Source of the DNA: Dunaliella salina
Lineage: Eukaryota > Chlorophyta > Chlorophyceae > Chlamydomonadales > Dunaliellaceae
Reading direction: 5' to 3'
Assembly: GCA_002284615.2 (NCBI GenBank)
Contig: MU070040.1
Coordinates: 80,751-98,817, forward strand
Length of the DNA stretch: 18,067 nt
Part shown: piece after piece, positions 1 to 8,114 of the stretch
Layout: each line of letters starts with the position of its first letter
How positions within the stretch are numbered: position 1 is the stretch's first letter
The notes under the pieces: model-generated
The model's database searches: none
Told to the model about the DNA's origin: nothing
Seen by the model: only the letters and a program-made list of their open reading frames with translations
Position numbers and translations under genes: made by a program

Positions 1-251
1 AATAGAGCATCAGGCCGGCTGGAAGTGAGCCTATTCTTGTCAGGGAAGCGGCGCGGGAAAATATATTTGGGAAGGGTCCTATTAGTAGCATGTTCTGGGA
101 TCTGTAAGTCTTGCAAGGCAAGACGGTCTGCTCTGCCAATGTCCATGGAGGCAATACCTGCCCCAAGAGGGCCTTTGCTGATGGCTTTTAGGAGGATTCT
201 GCTGGCAATATTGTGTCGCTCAGTTACCATACCAGACATGGTTGAATTTTC
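1..251 (-). pseudogene. Copy A: start of PD-(D/E)XK nuclease-like domain (cut by window edge)
   Basis: The frame continues as ERHNIASRILLKAISKGPLG, ATNRTLPKYIFPRRFPDKNR and SSRPDAL, colinear with copy D (ERHNIAGRMITKALSKCPVG, ASNRTLPAYLFPRNLPG, SSRPDAV). RPD is the first half of the catalytic motif; the E-x-K half, visible in D, lies beyond the window start. No stop occurs in this part. Confidence 0.75.
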
Positions 252-695
252 GCATCCTGATAAGATGTGAAGGGCACTGTCAAGTTCCCCACAGAGGGGG
301 CATTGTAGGCTGGTGGAAATTTTGAAGCGCACGGCATGTTTTTGATTGAATAGGGTACCTGTGCGGTATTTAAAAATGTTTTGCCTCATTTAAAAAGAGA
401 GTGTTGACATGGTCCAGGAGGAGTTGCTGATATTTTTGTGGATGTGGGGGAGTAGACTCTGGTAGAAAGAGTAGTACCCCGTGTTCATGTTGGCCTTTCC
501 AAGTCTGTGTTTTGAGTGCATGTGTTTCCGTAAAGCGTCATGGAGGTTGGAGAAGTGTTTGAGCTTTACGGTAGGTGGGTTATGGCATCTAGAAGCATTT
601 GCATGGGTGCAGGAAGTTTCCTCAAAGGCAAGCCACGTGGTGTCATGAAACGGATTGCCTTCAAGGTTTGCACATGGGAAGGTTATGTCTGCGTC
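252..695 (-). pseudogene. Copy A: post-RNase H linker and CCHC zinc knuckle
   Basis: After RNase H the frame runs through a His/Asn-rich linker to an in-frame TAA at 390-392, then resumes at once in the same frame as MRQNIFKYRTGTLFNQKHAVRF and ends in CPLCGELDSALHILSGC (302-252). That is a C-x2-C-x7-H-x4-C knuckle, the type found near the C-terminus of non-LTR retrotransposon proteins. Copies C and D read P-M-K-R-T-I-L across the position of the stop, so the TAA is specific to A. The knuckle is probably a nucleic-acid-binding element next to the nuclease. Confidence 0.75.
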
Positions 696-1115
696 ATTAT
701 TCTGAGTGGCAATGGCATCTGCGCATTCATCGCCAATAATTCCAGCATGAGATTTGACCTTGAAGAAATGAATATGGGTAGGTGTATTGCGTATGAGTTG
801 TATGATTATCTCGAGGATGTGGCCCTGGACATGCTGGTGATGAAGTTCTGGGTAGAGTATTTGCTTTCTGATCTGTTCTAAAGAGCAAAGGCTGTCAGTG
901 GCGATGTAACAATATCCTAGGAGAATGGCAGCTGCTATTGCCGCCAATTCGGCTCTTGTGATGGTATGGGTGATCCCTGCTCCATTTGGTTGGACATGAT
1001 TGGTGCTGTCACTCGCGGGGTGGTAGACCCCTGCACCAATCACTTGCTTTCCATTGTGCACATGGGAGCTGCCGTCCCTGTACGCCCATTCTCTCCAGTT
1101 ATCAGCTTTGCGCAC
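696..1115 (-). pseudogene. Copy A: RNase H type I domain
   Basis: About 140 residues carry the complete RNase H signature. Counting from the Met at 1115, Asp14 is in AYRDGS, Glu56 in TRAELAAI, Asp74 in IATDSL, His123 in KVKSHAGIIG and Asp133 in DECADAIA. These match the DEDD catalytic set plus the catalytic-loop histidine, so this domain looks enzymatically intact. RNase H removes the RNA strand of an RNA/DNA hybrid during retrotransposition. It is in frame with the upstream methyltransferase-like region, separated only by a TAA at 1185-1187 and about 45 linker residues, leaving no room for a reverse transcriptase. The Met at 1115 is probably internal, not a true start. Confidence 0.9.
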
Positions 1116-1329
1116 CAGGCAAGGGCTGGATGATGTGAGTGATGAGAAACTTTGTTGGCTTTGTGTGGTACTATGAGAGGTTTGTTAGTGGGCAGAAGGT
1201 AGCTTTTTACATTTATTGAAGCCAGTTTCAATTTCTGGGTGTCTTGGATTAAGGATAGGGTCGTTGCTAATCTTATTTTCCAGCCATCTTGCTTCACGGA
1301 TGTCTTGTTTCGGGCCTTTGAGCCAATTT

Positions 1330-2544
1330 GAGTTAATCTCATTGAGGCGGACTCTTGCGGCGGTATTAAAAACAGCAATTACTTGAAGGCTCCAGGAATG
1401 GCATGGAAGGTCAATTTCTTGGCTTAGCCAGAAGGGGGGGGTGGCATAGATGAGATTTGTTGAAGGTATGGTTCCCAGTGTGCGACAGAAGTGAGGATAG
1501 GCATTTAGGAGTTTTGAGTATGGATTTGTGCTCATAGGGCCTCCCCAGCTTGGTAAGAACATGAAGGTTGCCGTGGCATGGCTTTGTTCCATGGCAGAAT
1601 AAATGGCATGTTTGAGAGTATGGTACATCACATCGTCATCGTAGATAGGATAGCATACTGAAAATCCTGAGAACTTGGACGAGAGGCTGTTGTGGATTGC
1701 TCCAAAGACCCTATCTCGAGGGTGTCCACTCCAGTAGCTGAGGTGGCAGGGGTTGTAGTCCAGGGGAGAAGCCATTTTTTCCTGGGTAACAAGAGCCCAT
1801 TTCTGCATGGCAGTGTGGATATGGTTTGGTAGGATGCGCATGTATGAGTCCTTGATTTTCTTACTTTGCTGTGTTTTGCTGTTGAGGGTTGAGCGCGAGA
1901 AAAGACCCACGAGCTCAGAGGCAAAGCTTTGGGGTGGAGGTTGGATTGTGTTGTGGATCCCTTTGATTCTGGCTCTGTTGAAAGCAGTGTTGAGGATATT
2001 GATGCGCCCAGGGGTTAGCATTCCTTTGCATTTACCGTCTGTGCCATAAATGCATGCCACTTGTTTGGAATAGACTTCCGGTAGCACCAGAGGTGGTATT
2101 GGTGACATGGGGGGGGAGTGGGTGGCATCTGCTCTAGGTTGTGGGTCCATTGTATGGTTTGGTTTTGGCCTAGTGAGGTCAACTGTTGTGATCCAGAATT
2201 CACAGCGGCCAGTTTCATTGATGTCTACTTGGGGGTTTGTGGGATTCATGTCAAAGGTGGCCTTGTTACGGAGTTCCGTGTCTAATTTTTGTTTCCAAGT
2301 GTTTATCCTGTCTGNGTTTTCAAATCCTTGCCTTACAAGGTTGTCTAGCTCAGAGTCAGCAGCTGGAGTGGAGAGGTCTGGTTCATCTTTGCAAGCCTCA
2401 AATTTAAGGATGCATTCATGAAAATTGGGCCAAGCTTCCCTGATGTCTTCAGGTTCCCAGCTTGGCTCCCAATCAATGCGAGTAAGTTCATTGCTGGAAG
2501 AGTTTGATTCTCTTCTCAATTTCTCATCATTGCTGAGAGGTTTG
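1330..2544 (-). pseudogene. Copy A: PCIF1-like methyltransferase-fold domain with altered catalytic motif
   Basis: The frame is open from 2666 to 1188. After an acidic segment (SWEPEDIREAW, DEPDLSTP) comes VACIYGTDGKCKGMLTPGR, a helical stretch, then KWALVTQEKMASPLDYNP (about 1755-1795), YWSGHPRDRVFGA, FSVCYPIYDDDVM (about 1635-1665), ATATFMFLPSWGGP and AVFNTAARVRL. The order ASPL, Y-x-S-x-x-P-x-D-x-x-FG, a P-containing loop followed by M, then a hydrophobic strand ending P-x-W resembles PCIF1, the cap-adenosine N6-methyltransferase. At the place of the family's NPPF motif this protein has CYPI, and copies B and C have CHPI. Fold assignment is by eye, so moderate confidence; activity is doubtful. 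Confidence 0.55.
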
Positions 2545-2742
2545 CATGCAGGGCAGGCCCAATAAATGTTGTTGTCTACATCCTGTCTTTGTGCATCAGA
2601 GTAACATCCGAGCTCCTTCATGCAGGACCAGTGGTAGGTTNGGTGGCAGACATCGCAGATGTACATGTCAGGGTTGGGGGGCTCAGAGTTTATGGGCTCT
2701 TGCCGCCGTTGTAGTTGCAGATCTCACAGCAGGCGCACTCAA
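2545..2742 (-). pseudogene. Copy A: PHD finger (C4HC3), frameshifted
   Basis: The minus strand shows the full zinc-ligand set of a PHD finger: CEIC, then CDVC, then H-W-S-C, then W-A-C-P-A-C. This order is the C4HC3 pattern of PHD domains, which usually read histone H3 tails. The first ligand pair and the rest are in different frames: between the CNY and PDMY codons copy A has 38 nt where copy B has 39, consistent with a 1-nt deletion or a sequencing error. Copies B and C carry the same finger. In a mobile element it may tether the complex to chromatin; that role is inference. Confidence 0.8.
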
Positions 2743-4260
2743 TTTCAGCTTGAGCGGCAGGTTTGGTATTGACAGGTGTGAACCCAGCGCGTTTGAACAT
2801 TGGGAGAGCCCATTTTTCTATGGTCATGGGCGCGAAGTGGGTCAGGTATTGTTTCTGGTGCTTGGGAGGCTCTTTGTTCCTGTCTCTTTTCTTGGCTATG
2901 ATGATCCTCCAATCACTGATATGTGTGATATCATTTAGGTCGTAGTTGTAAACAGAATTGATTGCGTCATAGAGGTTTGTTTCATCTATTAGTTTTCTCA
3001 ATGTATTTTTCTTGTAGTGCCATACCTCTGTGTGTTGGGCTGTTAGGCCCAGTGGGGAGATACTAGGGATAGAGAGGTTTGCATTAGGTTGAAGAAGCTT
3101 TCTCCTCTTAGGTTTCTGTCGGCTGTTTTGTGTGCCTTGGCTAGAGGACATTAGGGTGGTGGTGGGAGGCTCAGAGGGGGAGCTTGGCTGATGGTGAGTA
3201 GGGGTTGTGTTGTCACTTTGGTGTTGCATGGCCAGGGGATTGGATGTTGTTTGGTTACAGGTACTCAGTGTATGGAGGGACCTTGATTGTGNCTTGGATT
3301 GCGTGCGCTTGCTGTGAGGCTCGTTGAAGGGAGACATAGCTTGCAGGTCCNTTCTGTGTGGGGCATCCGGATTGTTAGGTTGGGTGGTGGGGAGTGCAAG
3401 GTNGGCAGAGGCGGCTCTTTTCCTGATGGGGGGTAGATTCTCGCTTGGGTGTTGTAAGGCTAGGGCATTGGATGTTGTTTGGTTACAGGTACTCTGTGTG
3501 TGAGTGGAGCTTGATTGTGACTTGAATCGCGCGTGCTTGCTGGGTGGCTCATTGGGGGGAGAAACAGCCTGTGGGTCCCACCTGTGTGGGGCATCAGGAT
3601 GGATAGGTTGTGTGGTGGGGAGTGCTAGGTTCGCAGAGGCGGCTCTCTTCCTGATGGAGATGGTTCTTGAAGGAGTTTCCTGGGGGTAGAGGGGCATAAT
3701 TTGTGTTATATTTTGTGCTTGCGTGGGTGTGGTGGCAGAGTATGGGGTCTTTGTGGTTCCTTGCTGTATTTCCTGAGTGGGGAGCAGTAAGTAGTTTTGA
3801 GGTGTGTTTTGCACCAGGGAGGTTGCTCCTGTGGTTAGTGTGGGTGTTTGTTTGCTTTTAGAACGTGTCCTTTTGCTAGGTGGCTCTTCAGTTGCGTTTA
3901 TGGTATTTTGAGAAAGTGCATTGAGTGGTATAGCTTTTGTGGGAGGTACATCATGCTCGTTGGCAGCTCCCTGCTAGTGGGGATTATTGTCGGCGTTGTT
4001 GGGGCTCCTTTGCGTAGGGGTACCTTGTATGTTTTCTTGTATGATGTCTCGAGTGTTTCCAGGGTTAATGCTTGCCACTTTGTGAGGTGTGGAGGACGTC
4101 CCTTGCGTGCTGTGAGAAGTGGTGGTCAGGGAGATGGTGCTCTGGGAATTCCCAGAAGAATTCACTTCGAAGTGATGTCGAAGGAGGCAATGTTTAAGGA
4201 GGAGGTGTTGTGAGAGGTTGTCTCTGTTGTGTTTAAGAAGGTGGTGGATTGATTGTTATT
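2743..4260 (-). pseudogene. Copy A: Ser/Thr/Pro/Gln-rich linker and pre-PHD segment
   Basis: The frame is open from about 4257 downward apart from one TAG at 3974-3976; the frame is the same on both sides of that stop. The translated chain is low in hydrophobic residues and rich in S, T, P, Q and N, so it is probably disordered. A motif of the form EPPSKRTRSKSKQ recurs three times, and a second basic patch (QKPKRRKLLQP) lies near 3100; both could be nuclear localisation signals. The last ~110 residues before the PHD finger are better ordered and conserved in copy C, including HISDWRIIIAKKRDRN and IEKWALPMF. No known domain is recognised in this segment. Two of the basic motifs sit in a 228-bp tandem duplication. 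Confidence 0.7.
3217..3665 (-). repeat. 228-bp in-frame tandem duplication within copy A
   Basis: Two adjacent copies of about 228 bp (76 codons). The anchor GGATGTTGTTTGGTTACAGG starts at 3242 and again at 3470. On the minus strand each copy encodes a RKRAASA-x-LALPTTQP segment, DAPHR, an EP-[PH]-SK basic motif and STCNQTTSN. The unit length is a multiple of three, so the frame is kept. Several N calls fall in the lower-coordinate copy. Confidence 0.85.
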
Positions 4261-4340
4261 AAGGTGCGGTATATAATATTACATTTTTGAAAACCACTAT
4301 TACAGTAATATTACAGTAATATTACCATTACAGTAATACA
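4261..4340. repeat. Left TIR and subterminal GTAATATTAC repeats
   Basis: AAGGTGCGGT followed by several overlapping copies of ATTACAGTAATATTAC. Each GTAATATTAC is a perfect palindrome. The same words occur in inverted order at the other end (5264-5356), so they are probably transposase-binding repeats. Confidence 0.75.
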
Positions 4341-4777
4341 CCCAAATTCATGAATTTCCCCCTGGTTATATGGATGGTGAGGTTTTTCAACCTCAGGAAT
4401 TGGCTGGTCGTGTTCCTGCAAGGTCAATCAAAACAGAAAAAGGGATAGAGAAGAAAGTGAGGTATGTTGGCATTCACACACAGTGAAGCAAATGAAATGC
4501 TGCCTTGCACTTAGAACAAAAGTCTTCTCAATCAGCCTAAAAGGGAAAATAAAAACCTTATCCAGGTTGGCAAGAAGCCATCAGCTGAGCAATCCAATCC
4601 ATACAAAGCAAACATTCTCAGTCCACCAAGAATGGGTTCAGTTGCTCAAAAAATGTATACAAGCAAAAGCAGTATTTCATATCAGCAAAAAAATAACGAA
4701 GCATTGGAGTTCAGAATCTGAAAGGCTGTAAAGCATTCATTCAGTCAGTCAGGTCAGCCAGCCAGCCATTCATTTGT

Positions 4778-5209
4778 TCAATCATTCATGCAACCATGGT
4801 ATCCATGCACTTTCGCACTGGGCATGTAGCGTGTCACAGAGCTCTGCTGCTGCGTGCGCTTGCGCTTACCCGCGGGCTCATCCTCCTCCTCATCATCCAC
4901 ACCATCAAGCTCCTCAATGACCTCAGGATCCTCCTCAGGAGGGGCGCTGCAGTAGCTGTTGTGCTGTTTGGTTGTCTGCGGGGGATTCACAGCGCTGATA
5001 AGTGCCCTGCAGCCCTTGCACCTGAGCACACATGGCTGCAGCTCCTCCTCCTTGGCTATGATGATGTCATACCGCTTCTTCACCTCCTTCAGCTGGCCAG
5101 GCCTGTCCAGCAGGTGCTTGAGTCCCGAGGGCGTGTGCTTCCCTTCGCGATGTTTCTGACGCACCATCCCATCACTTCCTTTCTCTACTCCAAAGTTCTT
5201 CTTCGGCAT
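4778..5209 (-). CDS. BED-like zinc-finger protein of the DNA transposon
   Basis: This is an intact 143-residue frame starting MPKKNFGVEKG, close to the right terminal repeat. Residues about 58-87 hold a C-x2-C ... H-x4-C arrangement (CKGC ... HNSYC with flanking basic residues), as in BED-type fingers that form the N-terminal DNA-binding part of hAT-like transposases. It is followed by an acidic tract (EEDPEVIEELDGVDDEEEDE), a basic patch AGKRKRTQQQ that could be a nuclear signal, and a tail SSVTRYMPSAKVH. There is no catalytic core. It is probably the N-terminal remnant of a transposase, which could bind the ends or compete with full-length enzyme. Function is inferred; the finger type is uncertain. 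Confidence 0.6.
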   Translation of the reverse strand: MPKKNFGVEKGSDGMVRQKHREGKHTPSGLKHLLDRPGQLKEVKKRYDIIIAKEEELQPCVLRCKGCRALISAVNPPQTTKQHNSYCSAPPEEDPEVIEELDGVDDEEEDEPAGKRKRTQQQSSVTRYMPSAKVHGYHGCMND

Positions 5210-5263
5210 GATTAATTTCTGTGCCCCGGGAAATCCGCGAGCCGAAATTTTGCCTACCCGAAA

Positions 5264-5356
5264 ATGTAATATTACACCGAGACGTTGTGTAATATTACAT
5301 GTAATATTACTGTAATATTACTGTAATTGTAATATTACAGTGGAGCACCGCACCTT
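5264..5356. repeat. Right TIR and subterminal GTAATATTAC repeats
   Basis: Four or five copies of GTAATATTAC or TGTAATATTAC precede ACCGCACCTT at 5347-5356, the reverse complement of the left end. Confidence 0.75.
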
Positions 5357-5379
5357 ACACATGAACAAACCACAGTGGT

Positions 5380-5510
5380 GTACTTTGTGTGTGAGATACT
5401 TGTTTGAACGTGGCAGGTTCACTCTGAACATGTGAGATATTTTAGTTTGAACATGGCAGGTTCTCCCTGAACGTGTGTGAGATATATTGATTTGAACGTT
5501 GCAGTTTCCC
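5380..5510. repeat. Three degenerate ~41-45-bp tandem units
   Basis: GTGAGATA recurs at 5391, 5432 and 5477, each followed by a version of TTTGAACGTGGCAGGTTC. The TGAACGTGGCAGGTTC core is shared with the adjoining 96-bp array, so this looks like its older, diverged edge. Confidence 0.7.
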
Positions 5511-5515
5511 TTAGG

Positions 5516-5996
5516 ACGTGGCAGATTCGCTGTACGCGTTCATCCTGAACGCGAGTTTCAAGTGAACGCGCCAGGTCTGAACGCGACACGTCCACTTGAA
5601 CGCGTTCCTGAACGTGGCAGGTTCGCTATACGCGTTCAGGCTGAACGCGAGTTTCCAGTGAACGCGCCAGGTCTGAACGCGACACGTCCACTTGAACGCG
5701 CTCCTGAACGTGGCAGGTTCGCTAAACGCGTTCATCCTGAACGCGAGTTTCAAGTGAACGCGCCAGGTCTGAACGCGACACGTCCACTTGAACGCGCTCC
5801 TGAACGTGGCAGGTTCGCTAAACGCGTTCATCCTGAACGCGAGTTTTAAGTGAACGCGCCAGGTCTGAACGCGACACGTCCACTTGAACGCGCTCCTGAA
5901 CGTGGCAGGTTCACTTCACGCATTCAGCCTGAACGCGAGTTTCAAGTGAACGCGCCAGACCTGAACGCGGCAGGTTCGCCCAGATCTCGTCAAGTT
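5516..5996. repeat. 96-bp tandem array (about five units)
   Basis: ACGCGTT (ACGCATT in the last unit) recurs at 5534, 5630, 5726, 5822 and 5918, an exact 96-bp period. Each unit is itself built from TGAACGCG words followed by short variable spacers (AGTTTCAAG, CCAGGTC, ACACGTCCACT, CTCC). Because 96 is divisible by three, both strands stay open as repetitive frames, which should not be read as proteins. The units are nearly identical, so the array is recent. Together with the DNA transposon it separates the two parts of retroelement copy A. Confidence 0.95.
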
Positions 5997-6029
5997 CAGG
6001 GGTAGCGCGTTCACTTGAAACTCGCGTTC
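5931..6029. repeat. 25-bp perfect inverted repeat closing the 96-bp array
   Basis: The 25 bases at 5931-5955 (GAACGCGAGTTT...) are the exact reverse complement of 6005-6029, with a 49-base loop. The last array word is thus present in opposite orientation and could extrude a stem-loop. Confidence 0.9.
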
Positions 6030-6049
6030 TGTGAACGCGCCAGTTCATG

Positions 6050-6870
6050 GGCACAGTGGGGGTAGTGACAGAGGTATTTGTCAGGTTGGTGCGGCGGCCT
6101 GTAAGCGGGTGTGTATAGCGGGTTCTGGAACGGGGTTGTGTTGGGGGTACTGTTGGGGGTACTGTTGTGATGTGTGCGCAGTTAGGGGGATAGTTCCTGG
6201 GCATGGTGAGTCTGGAGGTGCACCGTTAAAGTGTGTGTCAACCAGCTCGCTTATGTGGCTGTTGTTGATTTGGCGAAATCTAGGGAGTGTGTTAGCTGCA
6301 GTATTTTTGTCTTCCAGAATTTTATGTATGATGTCCTGGGTTAATTCTACATCAGGAGGTAGGTTGACTAGGGCTGCCAACCTGTTGAGGGCTATTTTCC
6401 TTTTTTTGTAATTTTTGAGTGCTTGTTCTTGAGTTGCGCCACAGTGATTATGTGGGTTCCGCTAGTGGTTGTAAGTGCATGGAGTCCTTGGATGCCTAGA
6501 CTTAGGAGGGGTTTTGTGATGCAAGCAATCAGCGTTGGGAATGAGTGGGCCGGGGGTTTATGGAGGGAGAGAGCCTCATCAATGATCTTGAAGTCATCCA
6601 GGAACAGGCTTATGCTTTGTTTTGTGAGGTGGAGCTTGCTCGAGTAGACACTGATGAGCTGGCGAGCTTTAATGCAGTAGTCTAGTTGGCGCTTAATTCG
6701 ATGGTTTGTTCCTTCTCTTGTTGTGAGGTACTCTGTGGCTAGGTCCTTCAAGTGTTTTACTTACATTGTGAGGAGGTTCATAGTGACATTGCGGTGTCTG
6801 ATTGAAGGGTCTTCTAAGCTCAGAGTAAGGGCAAGGGCCATTCGCCCATGGTATTCTGCAGATATTGATG
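6050..6870 (-). pseudogene. Copy A (probable): helical N-terminal domain of the element protein
   Basis: On the minus strand the frame from 6751 to 6392 encodes a helix-rich chain (DLATEYLTTREGTNHRIKRQ, SISLFLDDFKIIDEALSLHK, LLSLGIQGLHALTTTSGTHI, then ITVAQLKNKHSK). After a 1-nt shift at an A-run near 6393-6402 it continues as RLAALVNLPPDVELTQDII and RQINNSHISELVDTHFNG, then a Pro/Gln-rich tail. Minus strand 14225-13925 holds a diverged homologue (LAALVNLPPEGELS, RRINNTHVSGLINTHLNGG), where the same S/T/P-rich linker follows, so this is the N-terminal domain of the same protein family. No known domain is recognised. Upstream, a TAA interrupts the frame near 6760. The edge with copy B is approximate. 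Placement in copy A rests on orientation and order. Confidence 0.6.
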
Positions 6871-6999
6871 TCACACCCAGGCCACAATTCATGCATGGGG
6901 TTGAGAACAGAGTGGCTGCTGATCAGCGTGTCATGACACTCTTCAGCTTCCTGTGGCTTCTGGCACATCCCTTGCTAGGCCCCGTAGCCAATCTTTGTT

Positions 7000-7745
7000 A
7001 TGGTTGTTAAGATGGACTCGAGCTGCAGTGTTCCAGACAGCAAAGATTTGACGGTCCCAGGTGTACTTAGGTAGAGGTATATCTTGGTTAGGGCACGATT
7101 GAGGGGCACTGAAACCAAGTTTTTTTTTTTACAAGGTATTTTCCCAAGATCGTTACAGAGGTGTGGGTAGCAGTCACAAGTTTGGAGTAGGGGTTGATTA
7201 TCATGTTCCTACCCAAAGTAAGAAGGAACATGAATGTAGCAGTGGCCTCTGTGTTGAGAAAGGCAGAGTAGAATGTGGCATGTTTCAAAAGCTTGGATCA
7301 TAATTCCCTCATCATAAATGGGATGGCATACTGAGACACCCTAGAATTTGGATGATAGAGCATTATGCAATGCACCAAAAAAAATGTCTCGGGAGTCCGC
7401 ACTCCAAAACTCTGGTATTGCAGGTTGTGGAGTGGGAGGGAGGCCCATTTTTCTTGGGTTACCAAGGCCCATTTTGAAGGGCGGTACGGATGTAAGTTGG
7501 GAGGGCTCGTGGATAAGCGTCTTTGATTTTCTTGCTGGAGTGTTTGCTTTCAAGCATAATTTTGCGGGAAAGAAGTCCTTGCAGCTCAGTGGCTACCTAG
7601 AGCTGGTGTTATGTTCTCATGCACGCCAGCAAGCGTGGCTCCGTGAAAAGCCCTGTTGAGGATGTGGAAATGGTTTGGGGATATCATGCCAACACGTTTG
7701 CCTTGTGTGTTATTAATGTCATGCCCCATCACTGTCATTTCACTT
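7000..7745 (-). pseudogene. Copy B: PCIF1-like methyltransferase-fold region, broken
   Basis: The pieces are colinear with A and C: NNTQGKRVGMISP (about 7730), a helical stretch, KWALVTQEKWASLP (about 7470), an F-x-G-A-x-H-N-A-L-S-S-K-F strand, VCHPIYDEGIM (about 7305-7335), TEATATFMFLLTLG and, at the end, ARVHLNNHNKDWLRGLARD. Several frameshifts separate them. A T-run at 7121-7130 marks one damaged spot. The motif equivalent to NPPF reads CHPI, as in copy C. Two acidic residues of the YDDD stretch in A are E and G here, which argues against a polymerase YxDD reading. Confidence 0.65.
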
Positions 7746-8114
7746 TTACTGTTCTGGAGGCAGGCAATGCATGGATGTTTTTAACGTCCAGAGTCGGCAA
7801 AAGCCATCCAACAAGGGACAGGATCACTCGAGCTGAGGGCTTGGGTTGCGAGTGGACTGACTCTGCTTGCTCTTCATGCTGCTGCTTAGCTGTTCTTGGT
7901 CAAGCTGCAGAGTTCTGGCTTGGCTGCAGCACACAGAGAATTCTTGGGGCAGACACACCAGGTGTGGACCAGCTTTACCAGGTTAGCAGTACATCAGGGA
8001 CAGGGCACCCCTGGCACAAAGCCAGGGATCACAGGAACGGAGCCAAACCTCGATGGAAAGGTGGAATAGAGGGATTGATAAGAGAGAGGACCTATACAGC
8101 AACCCCACTTAAAT
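7746..8114. other. Unassigned segment within copy B
   Basis: About 370 bases lie where copy A has only some 110 bases of Pro-rich linker. I recognise neither coding potential nor clear terminal repeats. It contains a small hairpin, CCCTGGC-ACAAA-GCCAGGG (about 8008-8028), and the 18-mer GCAGCACACAGAGAATTC (7926-7943), which also occurs at 17243-17260. It may include a further decayed insertion. Confidence 0.4.

Larger units (their letters stand above)
1..4260 (-). mobile_element. Retroelement copy A, central and 3' coding part
   Basis: Read on the minus strand, this stretch is one nearly continuous reading frame: a Ser/Thr/Pro/Gln-rich linker, PHD finger, methyltransferase-like domain, RNase H, CCHC knuckle and the first residues of a PD-(D/E)XK nuclease, where the window ends. 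Breaks seen are an in-frame TAG (3974-3976), a 1-nt deletion near 2700-2712 inside the PHD finger, and in-frame TAA codons at 1185-1187 and 390-392. N calls occur at 2315, 2641, 3292, 3351 and 3403. Copies C and D give the same domain order. The high-coordinate edge is cut at 4260 by the terminal inverted repeat of a DNA transposon; the missing N-terminal part is probably at 6050-6870. Assignment as one element is inference from colinearity with B, C and D. Confidence 0.85.
4261..5356. mobile_element. Non-autonomous DNA transposon with terminal inverted repeats
   Basis: The ends are perfect 10-bp inverted repeats, AAGGTGCGGT at 4261-4270 and ACCGCACCTT at 5347-5356. Both ends carry subterminal runs of the palindromic word GTAATATTAC. 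The element encodes one small minus-strand protein with a BED-like zinc finger (4778-5209); 4341-4777 shows no convincing coding, only short CATTCATT/CAGTCAGT-type repeats near 4733-4795. No clear target-site duplication is visible: the flanks are TTATT on the left and ACACA on the right, though TA, or an imperfect TTAA/TTAC, is possible if the ends are drawn one or two bases further in. It lacks a transposase catalytic core, so it would need one in trans. The superfamily is undecided. Confidence 0.75.

Noticed and set aside
540..881. Plus-strand frames across copy A (540-881, 2107-2421, 2546-2938)
   Set aside because: They are antisense to the conserved minus-strand domains, which copies C and D support independently.
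1635..1665. YDDD in copy A as a reverse transcriptase YxDD motif
   Set aside because: Copies B and C read YDEG at the same place, and no other RT motif is nearby. The surrounding order of motifs fits a PCIF1-like fold better.
5499..5849. Long open frames on both strands over the 96-bp array
   Set aside because: The period is divisible by three, so any stop-free unit gives an open frame. The frames are pure repeat translations on both strands with no codon bias or domain.
6755..6765. GTAAGT-like splice donor at the TAA near 6760 in the N-terminal region
   Set aside because: No convincing acceptor follows, and the frame resumes directly after the stop. A simple nonsense mutation explains it.
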